A program made the translations under genes and the position numbers. Below the pieces are notes generated by a model. That model was not told where the DNA came from and ran no database searches. It saw only the letters and a list, made by a program, of their open reading frames with translations. From contig BSBK01001538.1 of assembly GCA_027943335.1 (NCBI GenBank), forward strand, positions 959,001 to 1,023,000: a DNA stretch of 64,000 nt, read 5' to 3'. This DNA is from Chamaecyparis obtusa (lineage: Eukaryota; Streptophyta; Pinopsida; Cupressales; Cupressaceae). Positions 46,069 to 57,690 of this stretch are shown one piece after another; positions within the stretch are counted from its first letter, which is position 1; every line of letters begins with the position of its first letter.

Positions 46069-49000
46069 ATGAGCTTTACTACCACTAGTCCTACTTATAA
46101 CATTCTGGTTAGAAGAAGTCATATACTTATGGGTGCCTTTGATCCTAAATCTTCTTCTCCTTTCCTTAGGATCCCCGATGATAACTTGATTCTTCATGAT
46201 TCCAATCCTTGTATGGAGAAAAAATCTTCTCACTCATCTCATGATGAGGATGATGTTTTAAGAGTTCCTCCTAAACAAGTCCAAAAACTTTCCACTGAAC
46301 TTGATAAAATGGGTAATTGGCTTCTTCAAGAAAACCATAATCAAGATTCCATTCAAGTTATAGAGGCTCTTAAGAAAGTTCTCCATGATAGTGATCAAGG
46401 TCTTAACCTCTTGTATGGTATTACTCATCTTGTGCATTCAAATGTTAAACCTTTAGCTCATGAAGCTCAAGATTTAGGGTTGATTCCTCCTATCACTAGT
46501 GTTGAACCTCCTTCTAATCCTTTACCTAGTATTCCTATCTATACTCCTTTGGTGACTGTGATGGTTCCCTCTATTCCTATGAGTGTTCCTCCTGTGTCCC
46601 TTCCTACATCACAACCTTCATATCATAATGTTCCTTTTACTTATTCCAATCCACTTCCAACTGTAGTTCCTAGTGTTCCTCTAGTTGTGTCCTCTATTCC
46701 TACAGCTTCTTACACTTTACCTAGTGTGTCTAATGTTGCTACTCCTCCTATTTCTTCTACTAATTCAACCATCATTAGTTTGGCTCAAACTATATCATCC
46801 TTGCAACAACAACTTGCTTCTTTAACTCAAAACAAGTTTAGTATTCCTACATGTGACATGGGAAGTCCCTTGTCCTGAGATATTATTTGTACTCCTGTTC
46901 CTCAGAAAGGTGAGATGCCTCATCTTGAGAATTATAATGGAAAAGGAGATCCTGTTCATCATGTTAAAATATTCCAAATCCTTTGTAGTGATTATGCTCA
47001 TGACCATAGGATTTTAGCCAAACTATTTGCTAGAACCTTTCATGACAAGGCCTTACAATGGTATTGTTCCTTGCCTCCTTATTCAATTGATTCCTTTCCA
47101 CAACTTGCTAATTCCTTTATCCAACAATTTCAAAATAATATTGGCCCGCAAGTGTCTTTGACTAATTTGATGCATTGTAAACAAAGTGCTAAAGAAAAAT
47201 TGACTAAATTTATTAGTAGATTTAAGCATTTGCATGCTCAAATTTCCTATCCTATTCCTGATATTGATATTCAACATATGTTTATTTCAAATTTTCAAAA
47301 GGATATTAGAGATAAGATTCTGCTTACTGAATTTACCTCTTTTCAACAACTTTGTACAGTGCTTCATCATTATCAATTACAAGTGAGTCAATTTGAGAGC
47401 AACACTCCAATGGCTCCTGTTTCAATTGATAAGAGTGATGCTGCTCCTAATCCAAATAAGTTTAAAAAATTCAACAATTATGTAAAGATAAACAAACAAG
47501 AGAATGCAGTTGCTGATCAGATTGTTGTTGCATCTCATAATACCACTTCTACATCCACTTCTTTTCAATTAAATCGTACATTTACTCCTCTTTCTAAAAC
47601 TTTACATGCTATTATGAATAGGTTGTTAGCTGCTAATATGATTACTTTACCTCCTATTCGACCTCTTTTACCTACTACGATTGCATCTAAATCTTTTGAT
47701 CAAAATGCCTTTTGTCGATATCATCATCAGAATGGTCATGATACTAAGAGATGTTATTCTTTAAAACATAAGGTTCAAGATCTAATTGATTCTAAAGTTT
47801 TATCTGTTGATAATCTGGATAGTAGTGGAAATCAATCTATCTCTCCTCCTAATCAGAACCTTCAAATTTATACAAACCCTTTACCTACGCATGATACTAA
47901 TAGTATTTCCCAATCATCTACTATGGAAATTGTGTATGATTCAAAGATGGATGATCTCAATCATGTTGTTAATCAAGTGGAGCATGTTGATTAGTCTGTA
48001 TCTCCACTTCAACCTAAACCTCAACTTCAAACTCAGATTCAACCTCAAGTTCACACTCAACCCCTACCAAAACCTAAACCTAAAATGAAACCACAACCTA
48101 AACCTCAACAATAATTTAATAATAAAATACCTCAAGAACTTTTGATTACCTTTGATGACTCCAAGACTATTAAAGCTCCTGATGGTCCCCTTTATATTGT
48201 TGCTAGGATTGCTTAGATACGTACTCAAGGTTATCTTGTTGATCCTACCTCCTTAGTCAATGTTATCATTGAAGAAAATATTTTTATGAAAATCTTACAA
48301 CATAAATTTTATGATACATCAGATGTGTGGATTCAAACTTGCAATGGTTTTCTTTATCCATCATTTGGTTCTATTACCTTGTTGGTTGAACTTTTTGGAA
48401 AGCTTGTGAACACTACCTTTGTTTTGGTTCCTACTTCTGATCAATTTCAAGTTAAGCTAGGTTTGCCTTGGTTGAATGCCATGAATGCTATTGCTTCACC
48501 TATCCATAATTGTCTTAAGTTCATTCATGATGGAGAAGTGAAGATGATCAATCGTAGTCTATATCAACCTTCTAGGCCTAGAGATTCTGCTGCTCTGGAT
48601 TTCTTTTGGCCTTTGTTACCTAATTCAAGTCCTCCTCACCCTGATAATATTTTTCAATCATATCAAGCTTATAAGCATCATAAGATTCTTCAATTAAGCA
48701 TACCTCCTATGGATCTTAATCATATTTTTTTACCTACACCTTTGATACCTCCTTTAACTATGGCTTCTAGTTTTGTTAATCAAGTTCCTTCTACCAAATC
48801 TATCAAAGATCCTATGATTATTTCTCCTATGGTTGATAATCCTATTGATCTTCCTAAAGAACCTATGAAGGATCTTGTGATTGTTCCTCCTAGTTCACAA
48901 CCTATTTCAAATAAATCAAAACATAATCCGTATGCTAATGAACATCATAAAAAGCATCGTGCTCATGCTAAAGCTAAAAGATCTCTATCCTTTGGATAAA

Positions 49001-49330
49001 CCTATGCATAATGTATTAGAAGATGTTGTTACTAATAATGATGTTTACATGCATGATTATGATGATTCTATTCATATCTTAGATCCTATTTTGATTAATT
49101 TGGATGAAGAAGATACTCTTGATGATACTGACGATGTTAATGATGAATATGAGACTATTGACATTAACATTGATTTACCTAATATGCTTTCATCAGAATT
49201 AACTCTTACACCTAGTATCAAACACAGTGATTCTCAAGAGGATCCTTTTTTGGAACTAGCTATCATTCCTACTGTGTTGGATATAGTCCCTCTTGGGAGT
49301 TACCCACCTTCCCTAAATGATATACAATGA
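46069..49330 (+). pseudogene. Element G gag-protease polyprotein, broken
   Basis: One frame runs from MSFTTTSPTYN (46069) to 48999 with in-frame stops at 46876, 47992, about 48112 and 48214. It then shifts phase near 48990 and goes on to 49330. Order: a Pro/Ser/Thr-rich N-terminal region (to 46878); a retrotransposon Gag domain (46915-47400, blocks ENYNGKGDPVHHVKIF and DKALQWYCSLPPYSIDSF); a knuckle CX3HX3GHX4C (about 47710-47755); a Pro/Gln-rich linker; then an aspartic-protease-like domain (about 48160-48570). There the catalytic Asp-Gly/Thr-Gly-Ser triad reads VDPTSLVNVI, so Asp remains but the Gly is changed. An acidic tail follows. Pol is absent. Confidence 0.82.
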
Positions 49331-50519
49331 GATGGGGAAAGTAGGTGGCACGCTTGATCGACTTTTCCTTCATGGTAGCTTTGTTGTGTGTTTGCCTGCT
49401 GTAATGTGCTTCTCCCATAATGTGTTTTCTAAATGTTGTTAGATTCTTTTATATGATCCTTGTTACTCAGTTCGTACAAGGTGATGAAGGAATTAAAACT
49501 ATTGTTCAAATTCCTCTATATGTATCTCTATTCTTCTATGTGTTGTTCAATGTTATGTTGTAACTATGCTATTGCTTGTAAATGTTTCCTTGTATAATTT
49601 GCTTGGATTCAAGATATGGTAGCACTAATTCTTTTTGGTCTCCATGTCATGGTCCGAAAAGATTCTCCTTTGTATATCTTATGTGATCTTTCCTCCTTTT
49701 TTATTGTAGTTCTACTTTCTTTGGGGAATGATGTCAATTCATTTGCAATAATATTATATATATATATTATCTTATGATTATACTAATCCCATGATAGGTA
49801 AATCCCTTCTATGTTCTCTATATGTTTCTATGATATTTCCCTTGATTTGTCTTCGTCTGGGGGCATCTCGACGTGGAAACATAATCAGTGGACTTGTTTA
49901 TGCTTATGTTAAAGCCATTGCTCCTGTTAAAGTGTTAGCAATGACTTTAACATGGGGGCATACGCTCTGCTCACCTGTTGCACACACACACTTTTCAATA
50001 CACACATATATTTTTCAAGATACTTCTTTTCCCTTTTTGGATTAGTAACTAATCCTTAAAGCACGGATTTATATTTTAGGATCTCTTGATCCCTCCAGTT
50101 TCAATACACATATATTTTGATCCCTTAAGGTTGGAAGTGTCCTTAAGATTGGATCTCTTTTATTTTTATTTTTGGTTTTATTCTTATGGAATAGAATATT
50201 CCTAAGGATAAATCCTTGATGGGTTGACTAGTGAGTAGCCACATTCACTAGGCAGTTCAATTCCATCTTTCCAGTTGCACCATTTTCTTGTGTGGTTCAC
50301 AATGGGACATAAGTTCTCATTGGGTGAGGTAATCACACCTTCTTTCTCTCTCTAGAGATGTTTTTCTTATTGTGATTTAGGAGTTGATGAAGACTTGAAT
50401 CCCTAGGGGCTTAAGGTCTCTCTTTGTCCCTTGGATTATGATAAGATTATCTTTTTATTCTGATCTCCTTTACCAAGAGTTTGCATTGAGTCCATACTCT
50501 TGCTAAAGTGGGGGCTTAA
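49331..50519 (+). other. Element G non-coding 3' region with polypurine tract
   Basis: About 1.2 kb where an autonomous element would have reverse transcriptase and integrase. No such motif is readable in any frame. It contains a short TA-repeat near 49755 and ends in the purine tract AAAGTGGGGGCTTAA (50505-50519) directly before the 3' LTR. Confidence 0.7.
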
Positions 50520-52116
50520 TGTATCATCTTAAAATGGAAGCACTTCCATGATAAGAGTGTTTATCCCTCCAAGTAAGTGGTTTGGGGTCATGTCAAGTGC
50601 CTTAATCAGGTCTTTTCATGTATTTGGCATTCTCCCTGCTTTCCACTTCTTCCCCGCACTTGATTTCTTCATTCTAGGTGAAATTAGGGTTAGGATCTTA
50701 AGGATTCTCCTTAATTTCCCTCTTCCATGGCTCTATTTTCTAGGTAGGATGTAGAAATAGATCCTCCTAGCCTTCATCATAGTAATCATAGGATTTTATG
50801 TCTATCCCTGACATTCTATCCTATTCTGGCATCAGTTCTAGGTTTCTGGGCATCCACGGGACCTCCTCACTTGGTTTTGAGTTTAATTGGGACTAGGGTT
50901 AGATTCAAGGTTGAACTTGACTAGGTCAGGTCCAACCTTGACTTTGACCCCATTCTTAAAATTTCCAATTTCCAAAATTTTTGGGCTTCGGGCTTTCGGG
51001 AGATTTATTTTCCCGCCTCCGTGTTAGCTATTTCGGGTTTCAGGATGGTAAATCCTTTAATTGCATTTAATCTAGGTAGATTTTCTAAAGGTAAGGACCT
51101 AATTGGGATTTAATTCTCCAAGGTGGCCCCTCTAGAAGAGTGTGCCCTAGATCACTATAAAAGGAGGCCTTCCTCTCTCATTTTCACATCCATCATTCAC
51201 ATCTCAAGCTCTCAAGGTGATCAAGCATTCAAGAAAGTTTTCAAGCATTCAAGTGTTCAAGCATTCATCCATCAAGGAGATCCATTGTTATCCATTAAAG
51301 GATTCAATCTCTTTGGAGCCCCCTTGAAGATCCATCCTTCTCCATTAATTCAAGCCTTCTCATATGCAAAGATTAAATCAAGATTGGTGTTGAAGATCAA
51401 ATACCATTGATTGGAGACATCCTACATCCATTGAAGCATTCCTACTTGAGGATTTGAATCCTCTACAAGGACTTCAACATAAGTGAGGTGATTTGTTTCA
51501 ATTACTTTGTTTATGCACAATATATTTCAATTCAATTTCAAGGTTAATTCCTAAACTAGGGTTTGACCAAGGAAAACCCCCCATACAAAAAAAACCCCCA
51601 TTTTCTTTCAGGTACAGGTGTAGAATTTTGGATCTAAGAGAAAATTTGGATACCCTTTTCGGCAATCTTTCAAGATCTACGAATAGAATTTGAATCAAAC
51701 TTTAAATAAAGAATGTAGTATTTGACTTTTTATGAGGGTCAAACTCAAGCTAAGCCATCTTGGAGAAAGATTTCTGGGTTTTCTTTGTCTCAACATTTCC
51801 AGTTCAGGATAGGTTTCAAATTTTCTTGAAAGTGTACACAGACATCAGAATTCAACATTTTCCAAATCTGCCCCAATTTGAGGTTAGTATTTGTATTTCA
51901 ATTATTCTATATTCCAAACATCGTATCCTCACATAGGGAAATATTATATTTACTCTCTTTCTTTTCCATATTCATCCATAAATTGATTCGATTGTGTATT
52001 AACCTTTTTGGTTGATCAAATCAGATCTCTTTCTTTGGGGAATTTGGGTTTGAGAATAGATCTCATATTTCCCCCTTTACATTTGAATAGAGGTGAATCC
52101 ATTTTACCACTATTCA
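50520..52116 (+). repeat. Element G 3' LTR
   Basis: 1597 bp, same ends as the 5' LTR and shorter partly by loss of some GACTAGGTCAAGG repeats (compare about 44630-44710 with 50900-50950). It is followed by the right ACAAT duplication. Confidence 0.92.
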
Positions 52117-53159
52117 ACAATATATTTAGTATAGTAGACCTGGTCAAGGGCTGGACCCTCTTAGGAGTCTTTTACAATTTTCCTTGTTAGGGGAGAGGAT
52201 GCACTGTCCGAGAGCTCACTGCTCAAAGGGGCAAAGGCTACAACCTTTTGAATAACATATACACACTATATCTAGATCTTGGTGAACCATGCTTTGACCT
52301 GCTATCTGGATTAGTTCCAATATATAGCACAAATACTTTACTTGGCCACATAGACCTTCTTTTGATGGCTCAACACTTCACACACTCTGCTCTGCTCTTC
52401 TTAATCAACCATGAACCACACTCAAGCAATCACAAATGACTTCCTATAAGTATCTTTCCTCTAAATGATATAATCAAGTTGGCCTATTAGAACCACCTTG
52501 AAATCATATTAGAGAAACCATAGCAAACTCTAATAAACATTTTTTCAGCTCTACTATGCACGCAACACATTCTGGGACTTGTCCAACAAGATAATTGTAG
52601 ACGCATGCTACACACTGTCGACTCTACCAAAACAACTGGATCTTTCTCCTCAAGCTGAATTAACTCATGCAATCTTAACAAAACATCAATAACTCTCCTC
52701 TAAGCTTAAATCCAAGGGCACATAACCTAAAGATAGGTGCAACTAAAGAACCAATAAAATCTTTGTCAGCTGTTCTGAATAAACATAGGAAACTACTACT
52801 GGAAAATAGTGAATGCATATCTTCATGTCTACTAAATATCAGACTATGCATCCATGACTAAAACATCACTAACATGTCTTCAACATATATCCAAGTGTGC
52901 AAGGCTCCATGATAACTATACAGACAACCATACACAAAACATTGTCTATTACTCTGTTAGGAACACTGCTGACACAAGCTACTATATAGCTGTCTATACT
53001 AATAGTTAACCTTTGTGCTCATGATATCATGCTGATATCATGTCCAAGCTTCATATACTAAGAGCTTACTACATAAGACTTCCATGCATGATGATTTTCA
53101 TATGTTGTCATCAATGACAAACATACAGTTAGTACTGGCCTACTGGAAAATCTCCAACA

Positions 53160-53520
53160 ATCTCCCCCTTTGGCATTGATGGCAACATGTGGAATGAAAA
53201 ACCACCACCAACCCAAATGAATATTTCTTTTATAACATTCTCCATTTCCTCTTCAAAACTCCCCCAAAGATGAATCCTCCATCTACTGCAATATTTTTTA
53301 ATATTCTCCATTTTCTCAACTGTACTATTGTCATAACTGAATACTGTTCCCCCTTAGTATACTACTCCTTTTTACTTCTATTTTTTATGACTCTGTATAT
53401 TACTCCCCCTTTGACATCAATGGCAAAGGGTGCCATTCATTTTAAGCACTGGTAATACTCCTGAGGTAGAGTAGCCAACCTTCCATCAATCCCTAAGGAC
53501 TGATGCCTTTCCTTCTTTCT
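53160..53520 (-). promoter_or_regulatory. Element H 3' untranslated region with polypurine tract array
   Basis: On the minus strand, the LTR-adjacent tract GCCAAAGGGGGAGAT (53160-53174) directly precedes TGTTGGAG. Further GGGGGA tracts occur near 53262, 53350 and 53404, the last within ATGTCAAAGGGGGAGT. The spacing and wording match those in elements D, E and K. No reading frame is conserved here. Confidence 0.75.
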
Positions 53521-53521
53521 T

Positions 53522-56500
53522 CTAAGAAGAATTAGGGAAGGGAATTACTCCCAACTTCTCCCTGAGATACTCAAAAGTATCCTTAGGCAAGGGCTTTGTG
53601 AATATATCTACCAACTAATCTTTGGTACTCACATAGTCCAACTTGACTTCTTTCTCTACCACTTTCTCTCTTAAGAAGTGATACTTGATCTCAATGTGCT
53701 TTTTCTTTGCATGCATCATAAGGTTCTTTGACATATTGATAGTGCTAGTGTTATCACAGTGAATAACAATAGGATAATCAATTTGAATTCCAAAATCCTT
53801 TATCATCTACTTGATCCAAACAATTGTAGAACAATTCAAGGCTACTACAACATACTCCACTTCTGCTATTGACTGAGAAATACAATTCTGTTTCTTTCTT
53901 GTCTAAGTGACAAGTCTATCACCAAGAAACATTGCTCCACCTAATGTACTCTTTCTGTCATCAACACATCCTTCCCAATCTACATCAGTGTACACATGAA
54001 GCTCAACATTTTTTGAATTAGGATACCATAGACCATAATCTATAGTGCCCTACAAGTATCTGAATATACTCTTTACTGCCATGAGGTGACTTTACTTAGG
54101 TTCTACTGCAAATCTTCCAACTATGCCAAGTGAATTGGAAATATCAAGTCTATTATGGGTAAGATATATGATTTTACCAATCATAGACTTGTATAATGTT
54201 ATATCTACTACTAGTAAGTCATGTTCTTTTGTAAGCTTGCATCCAGTGATCATAGGTGTTCCTACTAGCTTGCAATCATCCATCTTGAATTTTGTTAGTA
54301 TCTCTTTCACATACTTGGACTGATTAATGAAAATTCCTTTTTCTGTCTACTGCACATTTAGTCCCAAAAAGTATTTGATAGGACCAATCATGCTCATCTC
54401 AAATTCATTCTGCATTTCTTTGGAAAATTCTACACTTAGTTTGTCATTACCTCCAAAGATAATATCATCAACAAATATAGCTACAAGTAGTAGACCTTCA
54501 AATGTCTCTCTAATGAATAGATTACAATCTACTACTCCTTTCTTGAATCCAATCTTTGTTAGATATCTATCTAGTCTCTCATACCATGCTCTAGGGGCTT
54601 GCTTAAGTCCATAGAAGGATTTCTTCAATCTACATACCATATCAGGTTTGTCTGATAAGGTGAATCCTTCTAGCTACTTAATGTATACTTCTTCTTTCAA
54701 ATCTCCATTTAGGAATGCTAACTTGACATTCATCTGATATACTTTGAAGTTTTTGACTATAGCATAAGCTAGAAACAACTTAATAGCTTCTAATCTGCTC
54801 ATAGGTGCAAATGTGTCTGAATAATTAATGCCTTCTCTTTGTGCATACCCTTTACATACTAACCTTGCTTTATTTCTTACTATTGTACCATCTTCATTCA
54901 TCTTATTTTTGAATATCCACTTTGTTCCAATCACATTCTTAGCAATAGGTCTTGGGACCAATTGCCAAGTGTCATTCTTAATAATCTAATCAAGTTCTTC
55001 TTTCATACCATCATGTCAATCTAAATCATTACATGCATCTTCAACACTTAAAGGTTCAATCTGAGATAGTAAACATACCACTTCACTGATAGCTGAGTTC
55101 TTTACTTGTGATCTTGTTAAGACTTTACCTCTCTGATCTCCAATGATGTCTTTCTTGGAATGGTTTCTAGAAGTAAACTTTGGAACTTTAGGTGATGATG
55201 ACTCATTAGCCTTAGGAGTACCTTCTTCACTTGTCTCAGGGTCATTGAATAACACATCAATGTTGTCAAACATTTCCTCAATAACTATCTCACTAGTGGA
55301 GGGTCTGGGTTCTTCTTCAATCATGGGTGAGTAATCATGATATCTTTCTTGAACCATAAACTTTTAATCAATATTAACATGAGAAATTTCAATGATCTTT
55401 TTCAATCTTAAATTGAAACATCTATAAGCTTTACTTTTAGTAGAGTAACCAAGGAAAATACCTTTATCACTTCTTGCATCAAACTTGCCTATTGCTTCAT
55501 CCCTCTTGATGTAACACTTTCTTCCAAAGATTCTGAAGTATTTTACTGTGGGAACATTACCAAACCATAGCTCATATGGTGTTTTGTCAGTGCCAGGCCT
55601 TAATTGAATTCTATTTATGGTATAGACTAATGTATTGACCTCATCTCTCCAATCGGTGTGTGCAAATTTTCCTTCTATCATAATGGTGCACATTTTATCA
55701 AGAATGATCCTATTCCTTCTCTCTGTAATTCCATTCTACTGAGGGGTTCTAGGTGCACTCAACTGTCTCTTTATGCCATGTTCTTCACAGTACTTATAGA
55801 ATCTATCAGAGGTGAATTCTCCTCCTTTGTCCGATCTCAAACATTTTATCTTTAGTCCAGATTCACTCTCAACCTTAGCTTTGAATATTTTGAATTTCTG
55901 AAATGCTTTTGACTTATCTTTCAAGAATGCAACCCACATCATCCTAGTATAATCATCCACAAACAAAATGAAATACCTTTCACCATAGTATGACCTATTT
56001 GAGTTGGACCACATAGGTCTGTATGAATCAGATCCAACTTGTTCTCTACTAAATTTTTCTTGCTCCTGAATGAATTTCTCACATGCTTCCCCATCACACA
56101 TTCCCTGGATATAGTATCAACTAGTTTTGCTATGCTAAGTAGATCTCTTACTGCCTTTACATTACTTATCTTTACTATGTTATCAAAATTTATATGACAT
56201 AGTCTTTTATGCCACAACCAACTGTCATCAACTTTAGCAACAAAACAACTTGCTTCTAAATTGAGTTGAAAAATATTACCTCTTGTCTTTGAGCCTGATG
56301 CAATCATAACACCATCCTTGTTGTTAATGATGCATTTTTCATCTTTAAACTCCAATTGATAGCCTTTTCCAATTAAATCTCCAACACTAAGAAGGTTATG
56401 TTTCAAACCATCTACATAGAGAACATCATCAATACTATTATTTCCATCCAAGGTGATGGCTCCTCTACCAACTATTGGTTTAGGAGTGTTGTCTCCAAAT

Positions 56501-57633
56501 CTAACCATACCACCATTGTATTTGTCTAGATGAACAAACTTGCCTTTATCACCTATCATGTGATGTGAGCACCCACTATCCATAATCTAGTCTATCCTTA
56601 CGTCAGCTTGTGAAATTAGTGCCAGTTCTTGATTCTCTTTCTTATCTTCATGAACTATCTTATTATTCATTTTGTCTAAAATAGAAATGAATCCAATTTC
56701 TTCTTCACCTGATTCATCATCTGAAACTCCATCTCTAGCATAGTATCATTCCTTAGAGTACTTAGGCTTGTAATCCTTTTTGAACTTTCTAGCTCTAGTA
56801 GGATACTTAGATGCAAAGTGACCGATCTTATTACATGAAAAGCACTTAAATGGCAATTGACCTTCATATTTTCCTTTTCCTTTCTTTTCTATTTTGGAAA
56901 TCATAGCAATGAAATCATCTAATGTTTTATGTTCATCATCATCATCAAAATTACTAGAAGTGTTTGCAGATTTCTTACCATGAACTATAGCTTTGAACAC
57001 TATCTCACTCTTTGGTTCTGTCTTCAATCTTGAAATCTCAAAAGCTGAGATTTTGCTGATCAAGTTCTCTCTCTTGAAATTAGATGTAAGCTACATGGTC
57101 TCATCAAGGATGTTGATCTTGCTTTCATATTTTGGAGTGAGAGTGGTCATTAACTTGTCCATAATGTCCTCCTTTGAAATCTCTCCACCATTGTTTTTGA
57201 TTTCAACAACTGCTTCATTAATTCTTTGATTGTAAGCTCTGATATTTTCTTCAGGTAGCATCTCTAATGCATTGTATCTTTTCTTCCATGTCTTTCTGTG
57301 CACATCCTTTTCTTTTTTGTCTCCTTCAAATATGTCTTCTAGGTGCTTCCATATTTTGTGGGTTGTATCTACCTTTATTATTTCTGAAAACTCACCATCA
57401 GATAGGGCGCTTATAAGAGCTTCTTTAGCTATAGCATTCTGATGAAACAATTCCTTTTTTCTATTAGTAGCATCATCCTTTGTAAGGTCTTCTAAGGTGG
57501 GAACCTTGGCTTCTTTGATAGTTACATCAAAAACTTCAAAAGCAATGCACTACAAATGGGTTACCATCTTGTTCTTCCAATAAAGATAATTCTCTCCATC
57601 AAACTTAGGACTTTCTTTCCTAAAGTATGTCAT
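53522..57633 (-). pseudogene. Element H Ty1/copia gag-pol polyprotein, broken
   Basis: Minus strand, about 1370 codons. It starts MTYFRKESPKFDGENYLYWK (57633). Order: Gag (to about 57090); knuckle CFSCNKIGHFASKYP with the last Cys lost (about 56840); protease MDSGCSHHM (56583); pre-integrase zinc region WLWHKRLCHINF; integrase core with VDDYTR (about 55955) and SDKGGEF (about 55835); reverse transcriptase with FVDD (54464-54472); RNase H; end YLREKLGVIPFPNSS (53522). The first RT catalytic Asp is Asn ([10 protein letters not shown], codon 54730-54728). One frameshift lies near 56000-56100. Otherwise one phase holds, with about a dozen stops, mostly TAG. The order INT before RT defines Ty1/copia. 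Confidence 0.95.
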
Positions 57634-57676
57634 CTAATCAAGCTCAAGCTATTAAAATTTCTCTCTGAGGCACTTG

Positions 57677-57688
57677 GCTCTGATACCA
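57677..57688 (-). other. Element H primer-binding site
   Basis: The minus strand reads TGGTATCAGAGC, perfect, two bases from the inner edge of the 5' LTR. Confidence 0.93.
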
Positions 57689-57690
57689 AT

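Larger units (their letters stand above)
44226..52121 (+). mobile_element. Element G: Ty3/gypsy (Tat/Ogre-like Gag) gag-protease element lacking RT and integrase, target duplication ACAAT
   Basis: The element proper is 44231-52116 (7.9 kb), flanked by ACAAT at 44226-44230 and 52117-52121. The order is 5' LTR 44231-45889, a primer-like site at 45893, a Gag-protease frame (46069-49330), 1.2 kb of non-coding sequence, a purine tract and 3' LTR 50520-52116. No reverse transcriptase, RNase H or integrase exists between the LTRs, so it is non-autonomous. The Gag and its single knuckle (CRYHHQNGHDTKRC followed by SLKHKVQDLID) match the style of Tat/Ogre-type gypsy elements. It lies inside the 3' LTR of copia element H. 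Confidence 0.92.
43960..53159 (-). repeat. Element H 3' LTR, split by element G
   Basis: The segments are 43960-44230 and 52122-53159, together 1309 bp. The break point is duplicated as ACAAT by the G insertion. The outer edge has the forward sequence TGTTAGGAATAGTCC followed by a long G-run; the inner edge ends CTCCAACA beside the polypurine tract. Confidence 0.93.

Noticed and set aside
48881..49330. Separate 149-codon gene
   Set aside because: Its first third overlaps the protease frame in another phase; the later part is simply the continuation of the G polyprotein after a frameshift near 48990.
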